Origin: Rhizaria sp. SCN 62-66
Taxonomy: Eukaryota; Rhizaria, unplaced
Assembly (NCBI GenBank): GCA_001724265.1
Contig: MEDY01000012.1
Location: forward strand, 1 to 64,000
Length of the DNA stretch: 64,000 bases
Direction: 5' to 3'
Part shown: positions 43,301-52,131 of the stretch, in pieces
How the letters are laid out: each line of letters begins with the position of its first letter
Position numbering within the stretch: position 1 is the first letter of the stretch
Made by a program: the position numbers and the translations under genes
Notes under the pieces: model-generated
Databases searched by the model: none
What the model was told of the DNA's origin: nothing
The model's input: the letters and a program-made list of their open reading frames with translations, nothing else

Positions 43301-44111
43301 AGCAGCGTGCGAGGCGCTACAGTCACGGCTTGCAGTGCCACCGACTGTGGCCGCTCTAGCCTCGCTGCCGATTAGCAACGGCGGGAGCGGTGCAGCACAA
43401 CAGCAACAGAAGCAGCAGAAGCAGCAGAAGCAGTTTGCGACGACGGAGGCTACAGCATGGCCAGCCGTGGTGACTGTGCTGAGCCGTGCCATCTCAACTG
43501 CAACAGTTCCCGCCGGCGTCGCCGCCCACGTCAGCACGGCTGCTGCTGGCGGCGCAAGTGCGAGTGTACCTGCGGGCGTGCGCTGGACGCGGCTTACAAA
43601 GATGCTGTGGACATTGTGCTACAGTCTCGCTGCGGTTGCTGACGCTGCCCCTTCTCTTGACGGGACTGCTGCAGCGAGTGACGCGACGACGGGCGCGCTG
43701 ATCGCGGCGGCCAAGGCTTTGCTGCCTCACATCACTGCGACTGTTGTGCCTGCCACTGGGGTGAATACTGCTGCCGCAGGTGGAAACGCTGCGGTGCGGA
43801 GTGCTACTGCCCCCGTGATTCAGTACAAGGTGCGTGTATCTGCCCTGACAGCACTAGCTGCTATTGGCCGCGCACTCGCGCCCGCTGTTCGTCCTGCGAA
43901 GGCCGCCGTGAGCCACTCGGTTGCTGAGATTGCGGCGCACGCACGCGCTGCGTTTGTGGTCTCATCGTCGGAGCTTGACGCGGTCATCGCTGCATGCGAT
44001 GTGACTAATAACGCCAACAGTAGTGTAAAGGGTGACGAAGCGCAGTATCAAGCCTCAGTCCGTGCGCAGTTGACTGCAGCAGTCGAAGCTTGGACCTGGA
44101 GCACAACTTAA
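34380..44111 (+). CDS. 3243-residue Ala/Ser/Thr/Val-rich protein of unknown function
   Basis: Single open frame of 9.7 kb, ATG start, TAA stop. I do not recognise the family. The first 400 residues look disordered: an opening SWRSIVGSG, a motif GGAFVPPHRRGSGS at about 117, a Gln run, then DDDGWVTTQSKSGGGKSKSG at about 318. Short motifs of this kind are common in RNA- or ribosome-associated proteins, but that is weak evidence. From about 460 to the end, helical Ala/Leu/Val segments with occasional Trp (QRALWCDDMWRAALPALARL) alternate with Asn/Ser/Thr-rich linkers, as in a helical-repeat scaffold with insertions. No signal peptide, no clear transmembrane helix, no catalytic motif. Codon use is GC-rich, somewhat less so in the Asn/Ser linkers. 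The unbroken frame shows it is a real gene. Confidence 0.75.
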   Translation: MSAPSWRSIVGSGAPQAAPPAAPTSTPSAASILAASLAKPSSTAAAAAPAPPRVRQLRAPDGARLPSMTVQQRLRHDAYARANPSAVTATTTATGAVPQAAAPQQRESVPGGAFVPPHRRGSGSASNSASASASSAFAGPHAAALAPSAPAFASSALSSAFPLSGAYGPASAAAGVAGPLVSRADPWTGDAWAPSDSWASLLRDVAAARAARAAAAALDAAVADALAQAQLSQQQQQQQQQDEAGSIPASLFAVPGSDAYLSNNAAAFGASANTTPETQISQARTAAASSDNVAETQQQQEQQKQQQHQQHPSDGDDDGWVTTQSKSGGGKSKSGRAVIPPSPSGGNRKHSQHSSNNSLSNAGRRGSPATATATAAAAASATAKLVAAQTVGAGVGAVVVPVVVPAVAAAATAAVASLAALRPVAVAAAQAARAAHDAATTGASVSALKDAENDSFQAFSEHLSRAVRSANRATDAFVDACESITRATSTSTTANSSASTNDTSANATAGVNSSNGADSASVNVAVVSVDKLPAAAESQSDIATPTQSQPLSPPLPLSAVPALLAHAVAAATHDILSLPSLSAAAAAAMAQRALWCDDMWRAALPALARLAARLGGEAAAAAAAADAAVAASSAVTTVAVAAVAHHSAGSANSKASSAKTDDGAATVNLSISSVLAASGSTADASHNFNESFSAVADGSFCSNSSSSASASAVPVPLFVLPTAHKRITAAAGVTLAWKRLVYYNANTRCDSSKPTATGGADSAASTDSASSAIAFALLCAMLPPATVGAVSHWRPVAAYLCAKASATAADVLIAVAAAMALAEVKPCAEGKSSCNIGLPDCPWGWPASEVLSSFVTVVAAAAANVRLLGVALTPLSLSSHSSAGVVALVSNGDDSVIAKDSVSVVALACDSATAAFCALARTVAAVTTTTTSVNAGAAATPAAVAVPTAPEAWLARMASLLLTVVASPHTAAVLSRAAAATAAAVAAAVQGTQGTGGAAGAGGGSSGLPKTPLRARAAPRTNTPASTSSQSSSASSSSAAASSSLVVILLSNGARAGAGRAPQFLSPPEREYVRVLFRLLTVTLAAAAEAAAAAPMPLPAAALQLQQQSAQYARNGKGGSAPAFAAVNATAENRLARTRIADAANCNAGPAVPTAGVGGAGAGAVGGMPQWVVGLTRDYAAALPKLALAATIVFGRPSVPNAGTSSSNPSDAASGSADEALELPPLPLLSASALPCALELLALLRAGAPFAATALLAPTAAAAAAASASGASDNVTAGECHAATARAVAAAGAAAASVALTLVRALAPLLTAGLGLAVPVTADCKSDSSAGFKGAVGGRGLEIRLPSLLRPNCRASAKTCNNDANSTINTTTTSSNNSVALSNNRATSTTTSLVAAPSTTTSSAGSLAAMRLKSLRQRALALLLALAAPLPLPPAPLPAAAAGAGSGSATGAAAAAANASAIVAASGAPAPFFPTVAPTTYTSVAGANANASAFGRDRAKTSSSSAPEQLSGGLWWMSLLDASLATATQSPSQTVSLALLSAPSRAGVAAAVSSALLGVVAPVYSLWTPLLAGCGDAAQNKNIINAGASLNPSASGSVSSTGAVSLGPVRYGRGPQLAAEFTAGRWGRFTPAAHRSVSAVTGSFFFPAGSLLTVAALEPLGWSQAAAAALVGALIAGPAAGANVTTGNAYPAKGGGSTSAAAGDELRVLFPISPATVQQAAIGTNSALSALSTSGSVSSSASAAATSCLADAVAAAAGAGAAPAAPAAVAAAVGAVTATATALSLSLLLRSRSTAAAPVAAPVAGGASVATANTGAAQAVSASHLASFDWVTVSALSRPLGALLAVVNAAVQRAARRDRARARDALASTGTATLQSQPAPTAANEAAAARPVASPFAPALAALWTALAARALSARAATHSALAAMGNSDASTGDSVGAAAGSIAMGADALLCSHAFVAAVAEVVAPAAVAAVAAPFAQVPTAAAAAAAAAAAASITAGTGGGATTAIAARALVMACVTGSDNPSFTVTSPVDCVDVLNNVLMPVPAAIAECYGPIGSDIQSEDVPATASAGDGDAVGFPIFSVLSELMYLPSSINTNVGAAGADASTAMPSPLVASVLTVTTALTTAAITNATATATISTPTTPTVSSTTTTVFSRNRTNSAVTATATAAKCKASGRVLLRLLAALSARVFPLVTAAALAAAVAHGSAGTYPAALSLLPTATSAAGMCDGAGKSGATAGVRVPLTVLPCPLFSPTSSIPALAALVAAMLSHSNSAAAVTPVPGSTAMAAAASTAASATVVASSSSAAVCTPVAKQVLLFHLRTPTVVRSNANTYGSAASGAGALSSGGSGAKSAPLGAALGLGGLGLGELDAVDEDAIDTGLGIALGHVQRTRSQTQLQSGAGEGVAASVAVAAAGMILSGPASSFPATALLSTPSTDATSPSTAAAAAAAAAARAPISALALLRSYHTLLAPPRPRPLPVQTLPALPALRLLLELAAGTDKIVSTASDITPCESAIASAISKDVRAAAVSAAGAVTAAVAATRGTGLAARARSQTDAAGSHSSAAASLAASASAFWTVNSAVWSGSLTAPVDAYVAHASATARAQAYLRARLLPVASAQPQSQAPAAGAASAAAVGVLDSCLSLPLPASRTVHAATALLVLALESLASTAAVAASASAAEGDSVAVAGAVDAHTDALVTATRAAVALLYSKDAGTAAPDALTASAAAVRALAAVIASLTALYNSVFTTGNTAVDATVAAAVAKCVGLVCSALAITNTNSSKATGSAVAATPAVASAVTAASVRATVVAAAAGGLWHAVAAATTALYPLVTAAASANAGSDGVVVDAPALQPELVPVDPATAATAAAASAAGATTGGEAAAAREGGVVFANELSMALTTLLSLKLNLGSTLTVPMAALLPLRLRLAWARLCLAAATNGADRLALGYLRPVPLLLPGGRSGGAEAVSAEERASAEAACEALQSRLAVPPTVAALASLPISNGGSGAAQQQQKQQKQQKQFATTEATAWPAVVTVLSRAISTATVPAGVAAHVSTAAAGGASASVPAGVRWTRLTKMLWTLCYSLAAVADAAPSLDGTAAASDATTGALIAAAKALLPHITATVVPATGVNTAAAGGNAAVRSATAPVIQYKVRVSALTALAAIGRALAPAVRPAKAAVSHSVAEIAAHARAAFVVSSSELDAVIAACDVTNNANSSVKGDEAQYQASVRAQLTAAVEAWTWSTT

Positions 44112-44846
44112 ACATTTGATATCGTTATAATTATCTAGTTTCAAACGCTTACGCAAAACATTATACATTCCTGCTTCATGCGATTATTCTGTGCTGGTTG
44201 ACAAAGGTTACTAGAGGAGCAAATATTGTTCATGGTATTTGGAGGGCAATTTAAGATTGAGCTCTGAAAATATTGTGGTTTTATGCTGTTCAGCAAATCC
44301 TATTGTGTTTTCTTTTGTATTCGTGTGCTGAAGGAGGAGCAAGACTTGACCACAACGGCGGGGATTGCTGAGCACACGAACAAGACAACGGTGCAAATGT
44401 GAAGGAGACCAGCATTGCAGCGTCGGGTGTTGAGCATCGGGATATGATGTGAAGAAAGAACAAGCGTTATATCTTATTTAGAATGCATGGCCGCGGTATT
44501 GCGCGGTGCTTGTGTGCCTTGAGCAAGATTGACAAGGAGTTGCCTGCACTGTGGGCCCGCCGCGAGACACGCATGTCTGGTCTCAGGCGCTGAACGCAAT
44601 GCGCGCGCGCTTGCCAGCGTTGATAGTGAGTGCAGATAGTTAAGGAACTACCATTTGTATTTGAGACAACATGTCGTTTTCATGAAATAAAATAGATTAA
44701 TAAACTGAAACATGAATGTCAGAGGCCATGCAGCAGCAGAGACAAGTCAGCGCAAAGAACTTGCAAGGCATTGCAGAGAGCAAAATCATTGTGGAGATAA
44801 AAACTGTGTAACAAACGCACTGTTGCGCAGCGTGCCCCCGGCTGGC
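44112..44846. other. convergent intergenic region
   Basis: Two 3' ends face each other. It is moderately AT-rich, with an AATAAA at 44686-44691 on the plus strand and short ORFs only. Nothing else supported. Confidence 0.55.
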
Positions 44847-47800
44847 TCACTTGGGCACACGTCCCGCGAGCACGAGCTGCTCCCTCAGCGAGCCGACCCC
44901 GCCGAGGCTGGCGCCGAGCCCGCTCCTCTTGCCGCCGCCCTGCACCCCGGCGCCGGCACCAGCGGCGCCAGGGCTCACGCCCGCGCTGAACACGTCGCCG
45001 TGCGCGCCCGCAGCGGGGATGGCGCCGGGCGTGTGCACGAGACTGGGCCCCGGGACGCCCGCGAGGCGGCCCAGCCGCACCGCCGCGCGCGGCGACTGCG
45101 AGCGCACGTACGCCAGCCCCGCACCCAGCCCGCCAGCGCCAGCGCCAGCGCCGGGAGTGCCCACGGCGCCGGCTCCAACCGAGGCCGCGGCGTCGGCGGA
45201 CGCGGCCGCGGCCAGGCCCTCGGGGGACAGCGGTGCGGGCGCGGCCGCGGGGGCCGAGGCGAAGGCGGGCGCGAGCAGCGACGCCGACGAAAGCACGCCC
45301 GCGCTGCCGCCTGAATGCGAGTGGCTCAGCCCGCTGCCGCTCGCCGCAGCCGCGGCCGCAGCGCCAGCGCCGCCGGCGTTCGCGGCGGCGTTGGCGGAGG
45401 CAAGGCCGCCAGAGGGGATGAAGAAGCCGCGCGAGGGGTTGAGAGAGCCCACGTACTGCACTACGATCGGCCCCGCGCCCGCGCCGGCCCCCACCCCGGC
45501 CATAGTGGCGCCGGCGTGGTACCCGCCCGCGGGCGTCAAGGGCCGCGCGAGGGAAGGCGCGGGCTCGCCCTCCGGCGGCACGTAGGCCACCGGCGGCGGC
45601 GACTCGGGCTTACCGGGGACGACATTAAGCAGCATCAGCGACGCGTCGTTGTCGTCGTCGTCCACGTCGTCGCCAAGAGGGTGGTTACCGCTGCCGTTGC
45701 CGGCACCGGCGCCCGCGAACTCGCCGTCCTCGTCATCGCTCTCGTCCTCGTCGAACAGGCGGCTGCCGCTGGTGACCGCGGCCACCGCGCTCGCAGTCGT
45801 CTGGTTCGCGGTGCCCGCGACGGACTGCTGCCGCGGCCGCTGCAGCGACGGCGCCGCGCCGAACGCGGTCGCGCGCCGGCTCCCCGCGCCCGCGTTGGCG
45901 TTGGCGTTGTTGTTGGTCCCGATGTTGGCGAGCACCGAGGTGGGGAAGAAGCTCGACGCGATGGACGCCATCGAAGGCAGCGCGCGCGCGCCGCCGCTGC
46001 TCTCGGCCGTCGCCGCCGCCGCGGCCGCCGCAGCCGCAGCGGTCACGGCGGCCGAGGGCACGACGCCCGAGATGTTCGATCCCGATGCGTTCGCAGCGCT
46101 GTCTCTGCCGCGGAGCTGGGGCGGGATGGCCATCGGCAGCGAGCGCGGGCCGAAGGCGCCCACTCCGGCCGCCGCGGCCGCTGCAGCCGCCGCGGCGGCG
46201 GAGCCGGGCCCGCCGTAGCCGCCGTACTGCTGCTGGTCGAGCGCGCCGGCGGCGGCGACGGGAAGCCCGTCGGGGCCGACCGCGGCGCCGTTGGCGGAGG
46301 CGCCGGCGAAGGGCGAGGACGTCGAGGACGCCGATGAGGACATGAAGATCATCGGCGCGACCGAGCGCATCTGGCGCGGACCGGACCCGGCGCCCGGGAC
46401 GCCGCCGCCGGAGCCCGCGCCACCGGGGGGGCTGGCGCTGACCGTTCCGCCCGTGCCCGCGATCGCCCCCGCGGCGACCGCGCCGGCGCTCAAGGTGGAG
46501 TGGAAGCGGTTCGAGGGCGAGTAGACGCCGGAGCCGTCGACGCTGCTGCTGCGTGCGCCCTCGACGAGCGTGCCGACGCCGCCCGCGGCCACAGCGGCAG
46601 CAGCCAGCGCGGCCGGGTTCGTGCCCATCGTGCGCGAGCGCCGCAGCCCGCCGTTGCTGCCTGTGTCGCTGCCGTTGCCGCTGCCGCCGCCGCCACCAGG
46701 GGAGCCGGAGCCGCCGGGGGAGCCGACGGCGCCCGCGAGGGCCCTGCTGACGCTTGAGGCGGAGGGCGGCATGAGCGCGAGCCCGTGTCCGCTGGCGTCC
46801 GAGACGGGCGTGTTGGCGCTGCTGCCGAGCTCGGAGCTGGACATCAGCCCCGTCTGCGCAGAGACGCCGCTGCCCGTGAAGCTGGGCTCGTATTGCGTCG
46901 CGCCCGTGCTCAGCCCCAGCGTGTTGAGCCCACCCCCGCCCTGGTCCAGGCCGTGGCCGATGCCGAGGCTGGCGCTCGCGCTGGGGCCCGCGGAGCTGCG
47001 CGCGGAGGGTCGCCGCTGCTGCACGCGTGCGTGGCTCAGCGGCGACGGCGCGTCGCGGTCATAATCGTCGTCGTTGTCGTCGTCATCGTCGACGTCCACG
47101 TCGCCCTGGTCGTCGTCGCCGCGGCGCCGCGTGTGCACGTGCGTGCGCGTCGTGCTAGGGGTGTCGTTGTTGCTGTCCGTGCCTGTGGCTGCGACGGCCG
47201 AGCTCACGCGCATCTGCCGCGTCGCGAACACCGTCCCCACCGCGCCCGCGCCGGAGCCGCCGACACTGACGCCGTCGCCGCTGCTGTTGGCGCCCGACTC
47301 GGTGACCGCGGCCGCCGCGGCGACGTCGTGCGTGTACGCGCCGTAGTCAATGCCGTCGTCGTCGCCCTCGTCATCTTCGTCGTCGTCGTTGCCGTAGTCG
47401 TCCTCGTTGTCACCGCGCGTGTTGTGCGCGCCGCCGCCGCCGTTGGCCGCGCGCGCACGCACCCGGGCCGCGCGTGCGCTCGCCACGGCCGCGGCGGAGG
47501 CTGCGGCGACCGCAGCGGCCGAGACAGAGGCCGCGCGCGCGGCGCGCCGGCTGCCGGGAGCGCGGCCGACGCTGCCGCCCGCTCTCGCGGCGCCGCTCAC
47601 GCCGTGCGCGTTGCTGTTGCTGTTGTGGGGCCGCGCGCTGCGGACGGACGAGAGGTCGGAGCCGTTGAGTGACAACGCGGGCTCGCCCGAGCTGAGGCTC
47701 ACGTTGGGCTCGAACGAGAAGACGGTGTCGATGCCCTCGCCGTCGCCCAGGTGGCCGCCGTGGCCACCCTGGCTGTGACCGTGCGAGTGCCCCCCCGAGC

Positions 47801-47984
47801 GGTGGCTGTGCGCGGGGTCCGCCGCGAAGGTGAAGCCCGCGCCGGCGCCGTAGCTGTCGTTGGGCAGCTCCAGCGTGTCGTCGTTCTCGCGCTCGCTGTC
47901 TTCGTCCTCGTCCTCGTCCTCGTTGGCGTTATTGTTATTGTTGTTGCGATTCGCGCCCTTGTTGCCGTCCGCGTTCACACCGCT

Positions 47985-48017
<33 letters not shown>

Positions 48018-49951
48018 GGTGTTGTTGTTGGCGCTGACGCTGGTGACGTTGAGCGAGGCGGGCAAAAACAGCGCCGGCCGCAGCGGCAGGTCCTCGTCCT
48101 CGTCTTCGTCGTCCAAGTCGCCTCTGCTGGCGCCGGCGCCGGCCACGGCCGCCGTCCCGCCGTGCGCAGCGCCGCCGCCCCTGCTGCCGGAGCCGCCCGT
48201 GCCGGTGCTGGTGTTGGAGGTGGCGTTCGACAGCGAGGGGATTCTACCGCGGCGCACGCCCGCGATGGCAGCGCTGACCACGGCGCTGCTCGTGTTGCTG
48301 CTGCTGTTGCTGCCGCCGCCGTGGGCCAGCGGCAGCGGCAGCGGCAGGGGCAGCGGCAGCGGGTGCGGCGTGAGCGTGCCGCTGGTGCACGCGCTCGTCG
48401 ACGCCGTCCCGGTCCCGGTCTCAGCGCCGGGCCCCGCGCCCGCAGCGCCGGCAGCATTAGCCGACCCAGAGCCGGAGCCGGAGCTTGAGCCAGAGCCTGA
48501 GGCTGAGCCTGAGCCGGAGGCGTGTGCGGCTGCGGCGGCGGGCGCGAGTGCGGGGACCGCGATGGTTACCGCAGTGCCGCCGCCGCGCGCGGGCGCCAGC
48601 AGGGCCGCGAGCACGGAGGCCGCGGCCACCGGCGACGGCTGCTGTGACAACGATTGCTGCTGCTGCTGTTGCTGCAAGGTCGCTAGAGAGACGCCTGACG
48701 CGGCCGACGCAGAGGCAGAAACAGCGGGAGCGTTGGAGCCAGAAGCAGCCGCAGAGGCGGAGGCTGACTGGAGTGCGGCCGCGAAGGCCGAGGAAGAGGC
48801 GGCGGTTGTGGCGGCGAATTTGTCGTGCAAACGCCACATGTGCTGGAGTCATTGTGACGTATTGAGACAAAATCAAGCAAAGATAACGTAATACAGAATG
48901 AAAAGAGTGATGAGTCATAAGCTAACTTTGGTTTAGTGCAACACAATTTGATTCATACTAAAGTTTGTAGTCGTATCAGAGTATGGTTATGGTTCTCGTC
49001 TTTGTTGCAGTCGGACGTATCACCGCAATTGAAGAAGAGTGCACGAACCTCAGTGTACTCGGCGATGGCCTGCTTGGTCATCGTACTGTGCGCCGTCACG
49101 CACGCCGCGGCCCACCGGCTCGCGACCGCGCTCGCGTCATCCGCAGTGTTGTGATCGCCACCGACACCATTGTGATTATTGTTGTTGTTGTTGTTGTTGT
49201 TGTTGTAGCCGTGAGAGGGCGAGGCGGGAAACATCGCGGTCGGCAGCCGCAGCGGCACCGTGACGCTCACAGCCCCACCGGCCTCGCCGCCGTTAGTGCG
49301 AGAACCAGCGGCACCAGCGGCAGCATGTGTCCCGTGCGCGCCGTGCGCACCATGTGTTCCGAGAGTGATAACGCGCGCCTCTTGTGTGGGCGCGGCGCTG
49401 AAGCCCGTGAGCAAGTACGGGGACACCACCGCGGCCGCGACGCCGCTCACGCCCGCAGCGGCGCCGCCAGCAGTGGCAGTGTGGCTGTGGGCGTGGCCGA
49501 GACAGAGGGCGCTGACTGAGGTTTGGCAGAGCAGGCACCGCAGCAGCAGCCAGCGCACCGCGCTCGCCGCCGCAGCGGAGCCGGAGACTGGGGCAAAATC
49601 GGCGAGCGCAGGCGCAGAGAGGTACGCTTCGTCGCAGGAGACGAGGTTCTCGTACTGCACCGTGAGCGAAGACAACCCGGCCAGGGTGACGAGGGAACCC
49701 GGGGGCACGGTGGCGGAGGCGACGCGGTAGTACGGGTTCGATGACGACGCGGAGAGGCTCCGGAAGGCTGCGGCGTGGTCGCGCAAAAGCGGCCACTGCG
49801 CGAGGTGTGCGGGACACGCGCCGTCAGCGTCTGCGGCGAGCCCCGGAAGCGAGGAGAGGGCGATGTTCTGGCATGGGCATGAGAAACGTACTGGGGGCGC
49901 GCGCGCGGGCGCGGTGGTCGCGGCGCCGGGGAGCCCCGCGGAGAACTGCAT
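44847..49951 (-). CDS. possible Mis18/Yippee-type zinc protein with very long low-complexity tail (2 exons)
   Basis: Exons 49951-49049 (301 codons) and 48842-44847 join in phase 0 into 1632 residues, TGA stop. The first start codon in frame is TTG at 49954; the ATG at 49951 is used. The N-terminal 150 residues have C25-x-C27 (VRFSCPCQNIALSS) and C139-x2-C142 (WLLLRCLLCQTSV) about 110 residues apart, which resembles the paired zinc ligands of the Mis18/Yippee fold. In Mis18 a C-terminal helix follows, and the exon junction here creates a helix (AIAEYTE|HMWRLHDKFAATTAAS). The remaining 1300 residues are Gly/Ser/Ala/Asn-rich with acidic blocks and His-Gly repeats; a ten-Asn run is near residue 250. 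The Mis18 reading is tentative: the first ligand pair is CxC rather than CxxC. The exon join is inferred from phase and splice sites. Confidence 0.5.
48843..49048 (-). other. intron of Mis18/Yippee-type gene
   Basis: Read on the minus strand: donor ACTGAG|GTTCGT, acceptor GACTCCAG|CAC, 206 bases, phase 0. The pyrimidine tract before the acceptor is weak, so a different acceptor is possible. Confidence 0.5.
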
Positions 49952-50394
49952 CAAGCGCGCGGGGGTCGAAAAAGGCCGGGGCAGCGCGCTGGTGCGAGGA
50001 CAAAAGGAAAGAAGGCGGGAAAACTGCGCTAGAAGAGGGAGGTGGGGAGATATGAGGCATGTTGGAGCGACGTCAGCAACGTGAGATTGGAAGTGTTGGA
50101 TTGACGCGCCTGTTGATTATACACGCATTGCAATTAAAAAACCAAATAGTTATTACTAATAATGCATTAGATAACAAGGTTAGATGTTAATGAACAGTCG
50201 GCTGGTTCCGGAATACTTGATTTTAGTTTTCCACCACAACGGATCACCGGCGAATTTGCCACGAGGCAAAATCGAAGGGTCGGAGAGGTGGTGTCATTTT
50301 GATGACTAGATCGACCTCCAAATTCCGTCTAGGTGATCAACTTCGCCGAATTCGATTAAATCAAGAGAATTCATTCTTGTTCTCGTCGCCAGCA
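49952..50394. other. divergent intergenic region before TMEM19
   Basis: About 440 bases between facing-apart starts. GC-rich near 49952-50060, AT-rich beyond. An in-frame ATG at 50302 could extend TMEM19 by 31 residues, but the codons there look non-coding. Confidence 0.5.
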
Positions 50395-51869
50395 ATGTTG
50401 AAGTCGTTTCCCATGGCGGCGTTTGACTCGTCCTATTTCCCTCCTGCCTGGACGGCCTTTGCGCTCGCGTTCTCTATCTTCATCGCAGTGCGTTCTCTGC
50501 GCAAGAGCTCCCTCAACAAGAGCGGTGCCCTCGCAGGTACGAAACATCTTCTTAAATACGCCACGCATGGTATATTTTGTATCGTCTTTTAAGAAATGCG
50601 ATAAACCTTTGTTCCTCTTTTCGTGTCGCGCCTTGCAAAGTCAACGGATCTCACACTTTCCCATCTCTGTTGTCCTCCAATACCTCACTTTTTCAAATTG
50701 CAACTCAATTCGTTTTTTAATCATCAATAGCCTGCCTTGTCGGCCTTGTCACGATTGGCTCGCATATCATCTTCGGCGTCATCCTCCTGACCTTCTTCCT
50801 CTCCTCCTCGCGCATCACCAAGCTCGGCTCGCGCGCAAAGGCCGCTGTGTACGCCGACTACAAGCCCGGCGGCCAGCGCAACGCCGCGCAGGTTCTTGCC
50901 AACGGCGCCTGGGCCGTGCTCGCCTGCCTTGCGTGGACCGCAGTTGTGGGCTTCTCGCACGCACTCACCTGGCCTGTGCTCTCCGCTGCCGACTCCACCG
51001 CCACCGCTGCGGGCGCTGTGCTGCTGGCGTTCCTGGCGCTGCAGGCCGTGGTCGCGCACTTTGCCGCCTGCTGCGGCGACACCTGGGCCTCTGAGTTGGG
51101 CTCGGCGTTTGGCCCCGCGCGCCCGCGGCTGGTTCTGCCGCCGTTCCGCACAGTCCCCGCGGGCACCAACGGCGCCGTGTCGCTCGTCGGTTCCGCGGCC
51201 TCCGCGGCTGGCGGGCTTCTCGTCGGCCTCGTCGCCGCCGCCGCTATGCTGCTCGTGCCCTTCACGCCTGTCAACAGCGCCAGCGCCGTTGTCGCCACTG
51301 TGACTGCCAGTGCGACGAACGCATGTGCGACTGCGAGCGAGATTATGGGCGCTGCGCTGGTCTCGTGGTGCCACGCGCTCGGCCTCGTCGCCGCGCCCGC
51401 CGGCGCCGCGGGCGCCGTCTCCCTGACCGCAGCCCGGCTGCCGCTGGCGCTGGCGTGCGTCGCGACCGGGCTGCTTGCGGGGACCGTGGGCTCCGTCGTC
51501 GACTCGATCGCGGGCGCGGTGTTGCAGCTCTCGGCCGTCACCAAGGACGGCCGCGTCGTCGACGACAGGGCCGCAGCCGTCGCCGTCGCGGCAGGCGCTC
51601 CGAAGGCTGCTTCTGTGGAGCGTGTGTCGGGCTGGCACGTGCTCAACAACAACCAGGTCAACGTGCTGTCCGCGTTCGTGGTGACCGTGGGCGCAGTCCT
51701 GGCCTGGGGCCTCGCCATCGTCTCGTTCTCTGCCTCTGCCTCTGCCTCTGCTCCTGTCTTCACCGCCTTTGAGTCCATCTCGATGTTCGCGTCGGCGGAA
51801 ACCGTGGGCGCCGTCGTGGGCGTCGTGGCGGGCGCGCTGGTGCTTGTGATGGTACTGCTGAAGGACTGA
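50395..51869 (+). CDS. TMEM19: TMEM19 / DUF92-family membrane protein (2 exons)
   Basis: Exons 50395-50536 and 50731-51869 join in phase 1 into 426 residues, TGA stop. The family includes animal TMEM19 and plant VTE6; VTE6 phosphorylates phytyl phosphate, while the TMEM19 reaction is not settled. Motifs in family order: KSGALAG at the exon junction; FFLSSSRITKLGSRAK then YADYKPGGQRN at about 78-105; CCGDTWASELGS with PRLVLPPFRTVPAGTNGAVS at about 165-195; GSVVDSIAGAVLQ near 307; and NNNQVNVLSAFV near 360. Several hydrophobic helices fit a multi-pass membrane protein. The ATG at 50395 is preferred; 50302 and 50413 are in-frame alternatives. It is longer than human TMEM19 (336), mainly through Ala-rich loops. 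Identity is firm. Confidence 0.92.
50537..50730 (+). other. intron of TMEM19
   Basis: Donor GCAG|GTACGA, acceptor ATCAATAG, 194 bases, phase 1. The join gives GALAGACLVGLV, matching the family. Confidence 0.85.
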
Positions 51870-52131
51870 GTGAGTGGCCCAACAAACACTGACCGACCGT
51901 GAACAGTCAACAGAGCATCAAAGCTTCGATCGATATAAGGGCCAAGTCACACGACAATACACTATTTAGTCAGTCCAATATTTTCAAATTGTACAATTTT
52001 GTTTGTTGTGGATTAAATCACTGTATTATATTATCATATCTTGATCTAAAACTTAAATGTTGATGAAAAAACAAGGGTTGTTACTCGCTGCTGCTGCAGC
52101 AGACGTCATCAGGAGCCTTCGAACGCAGTGC

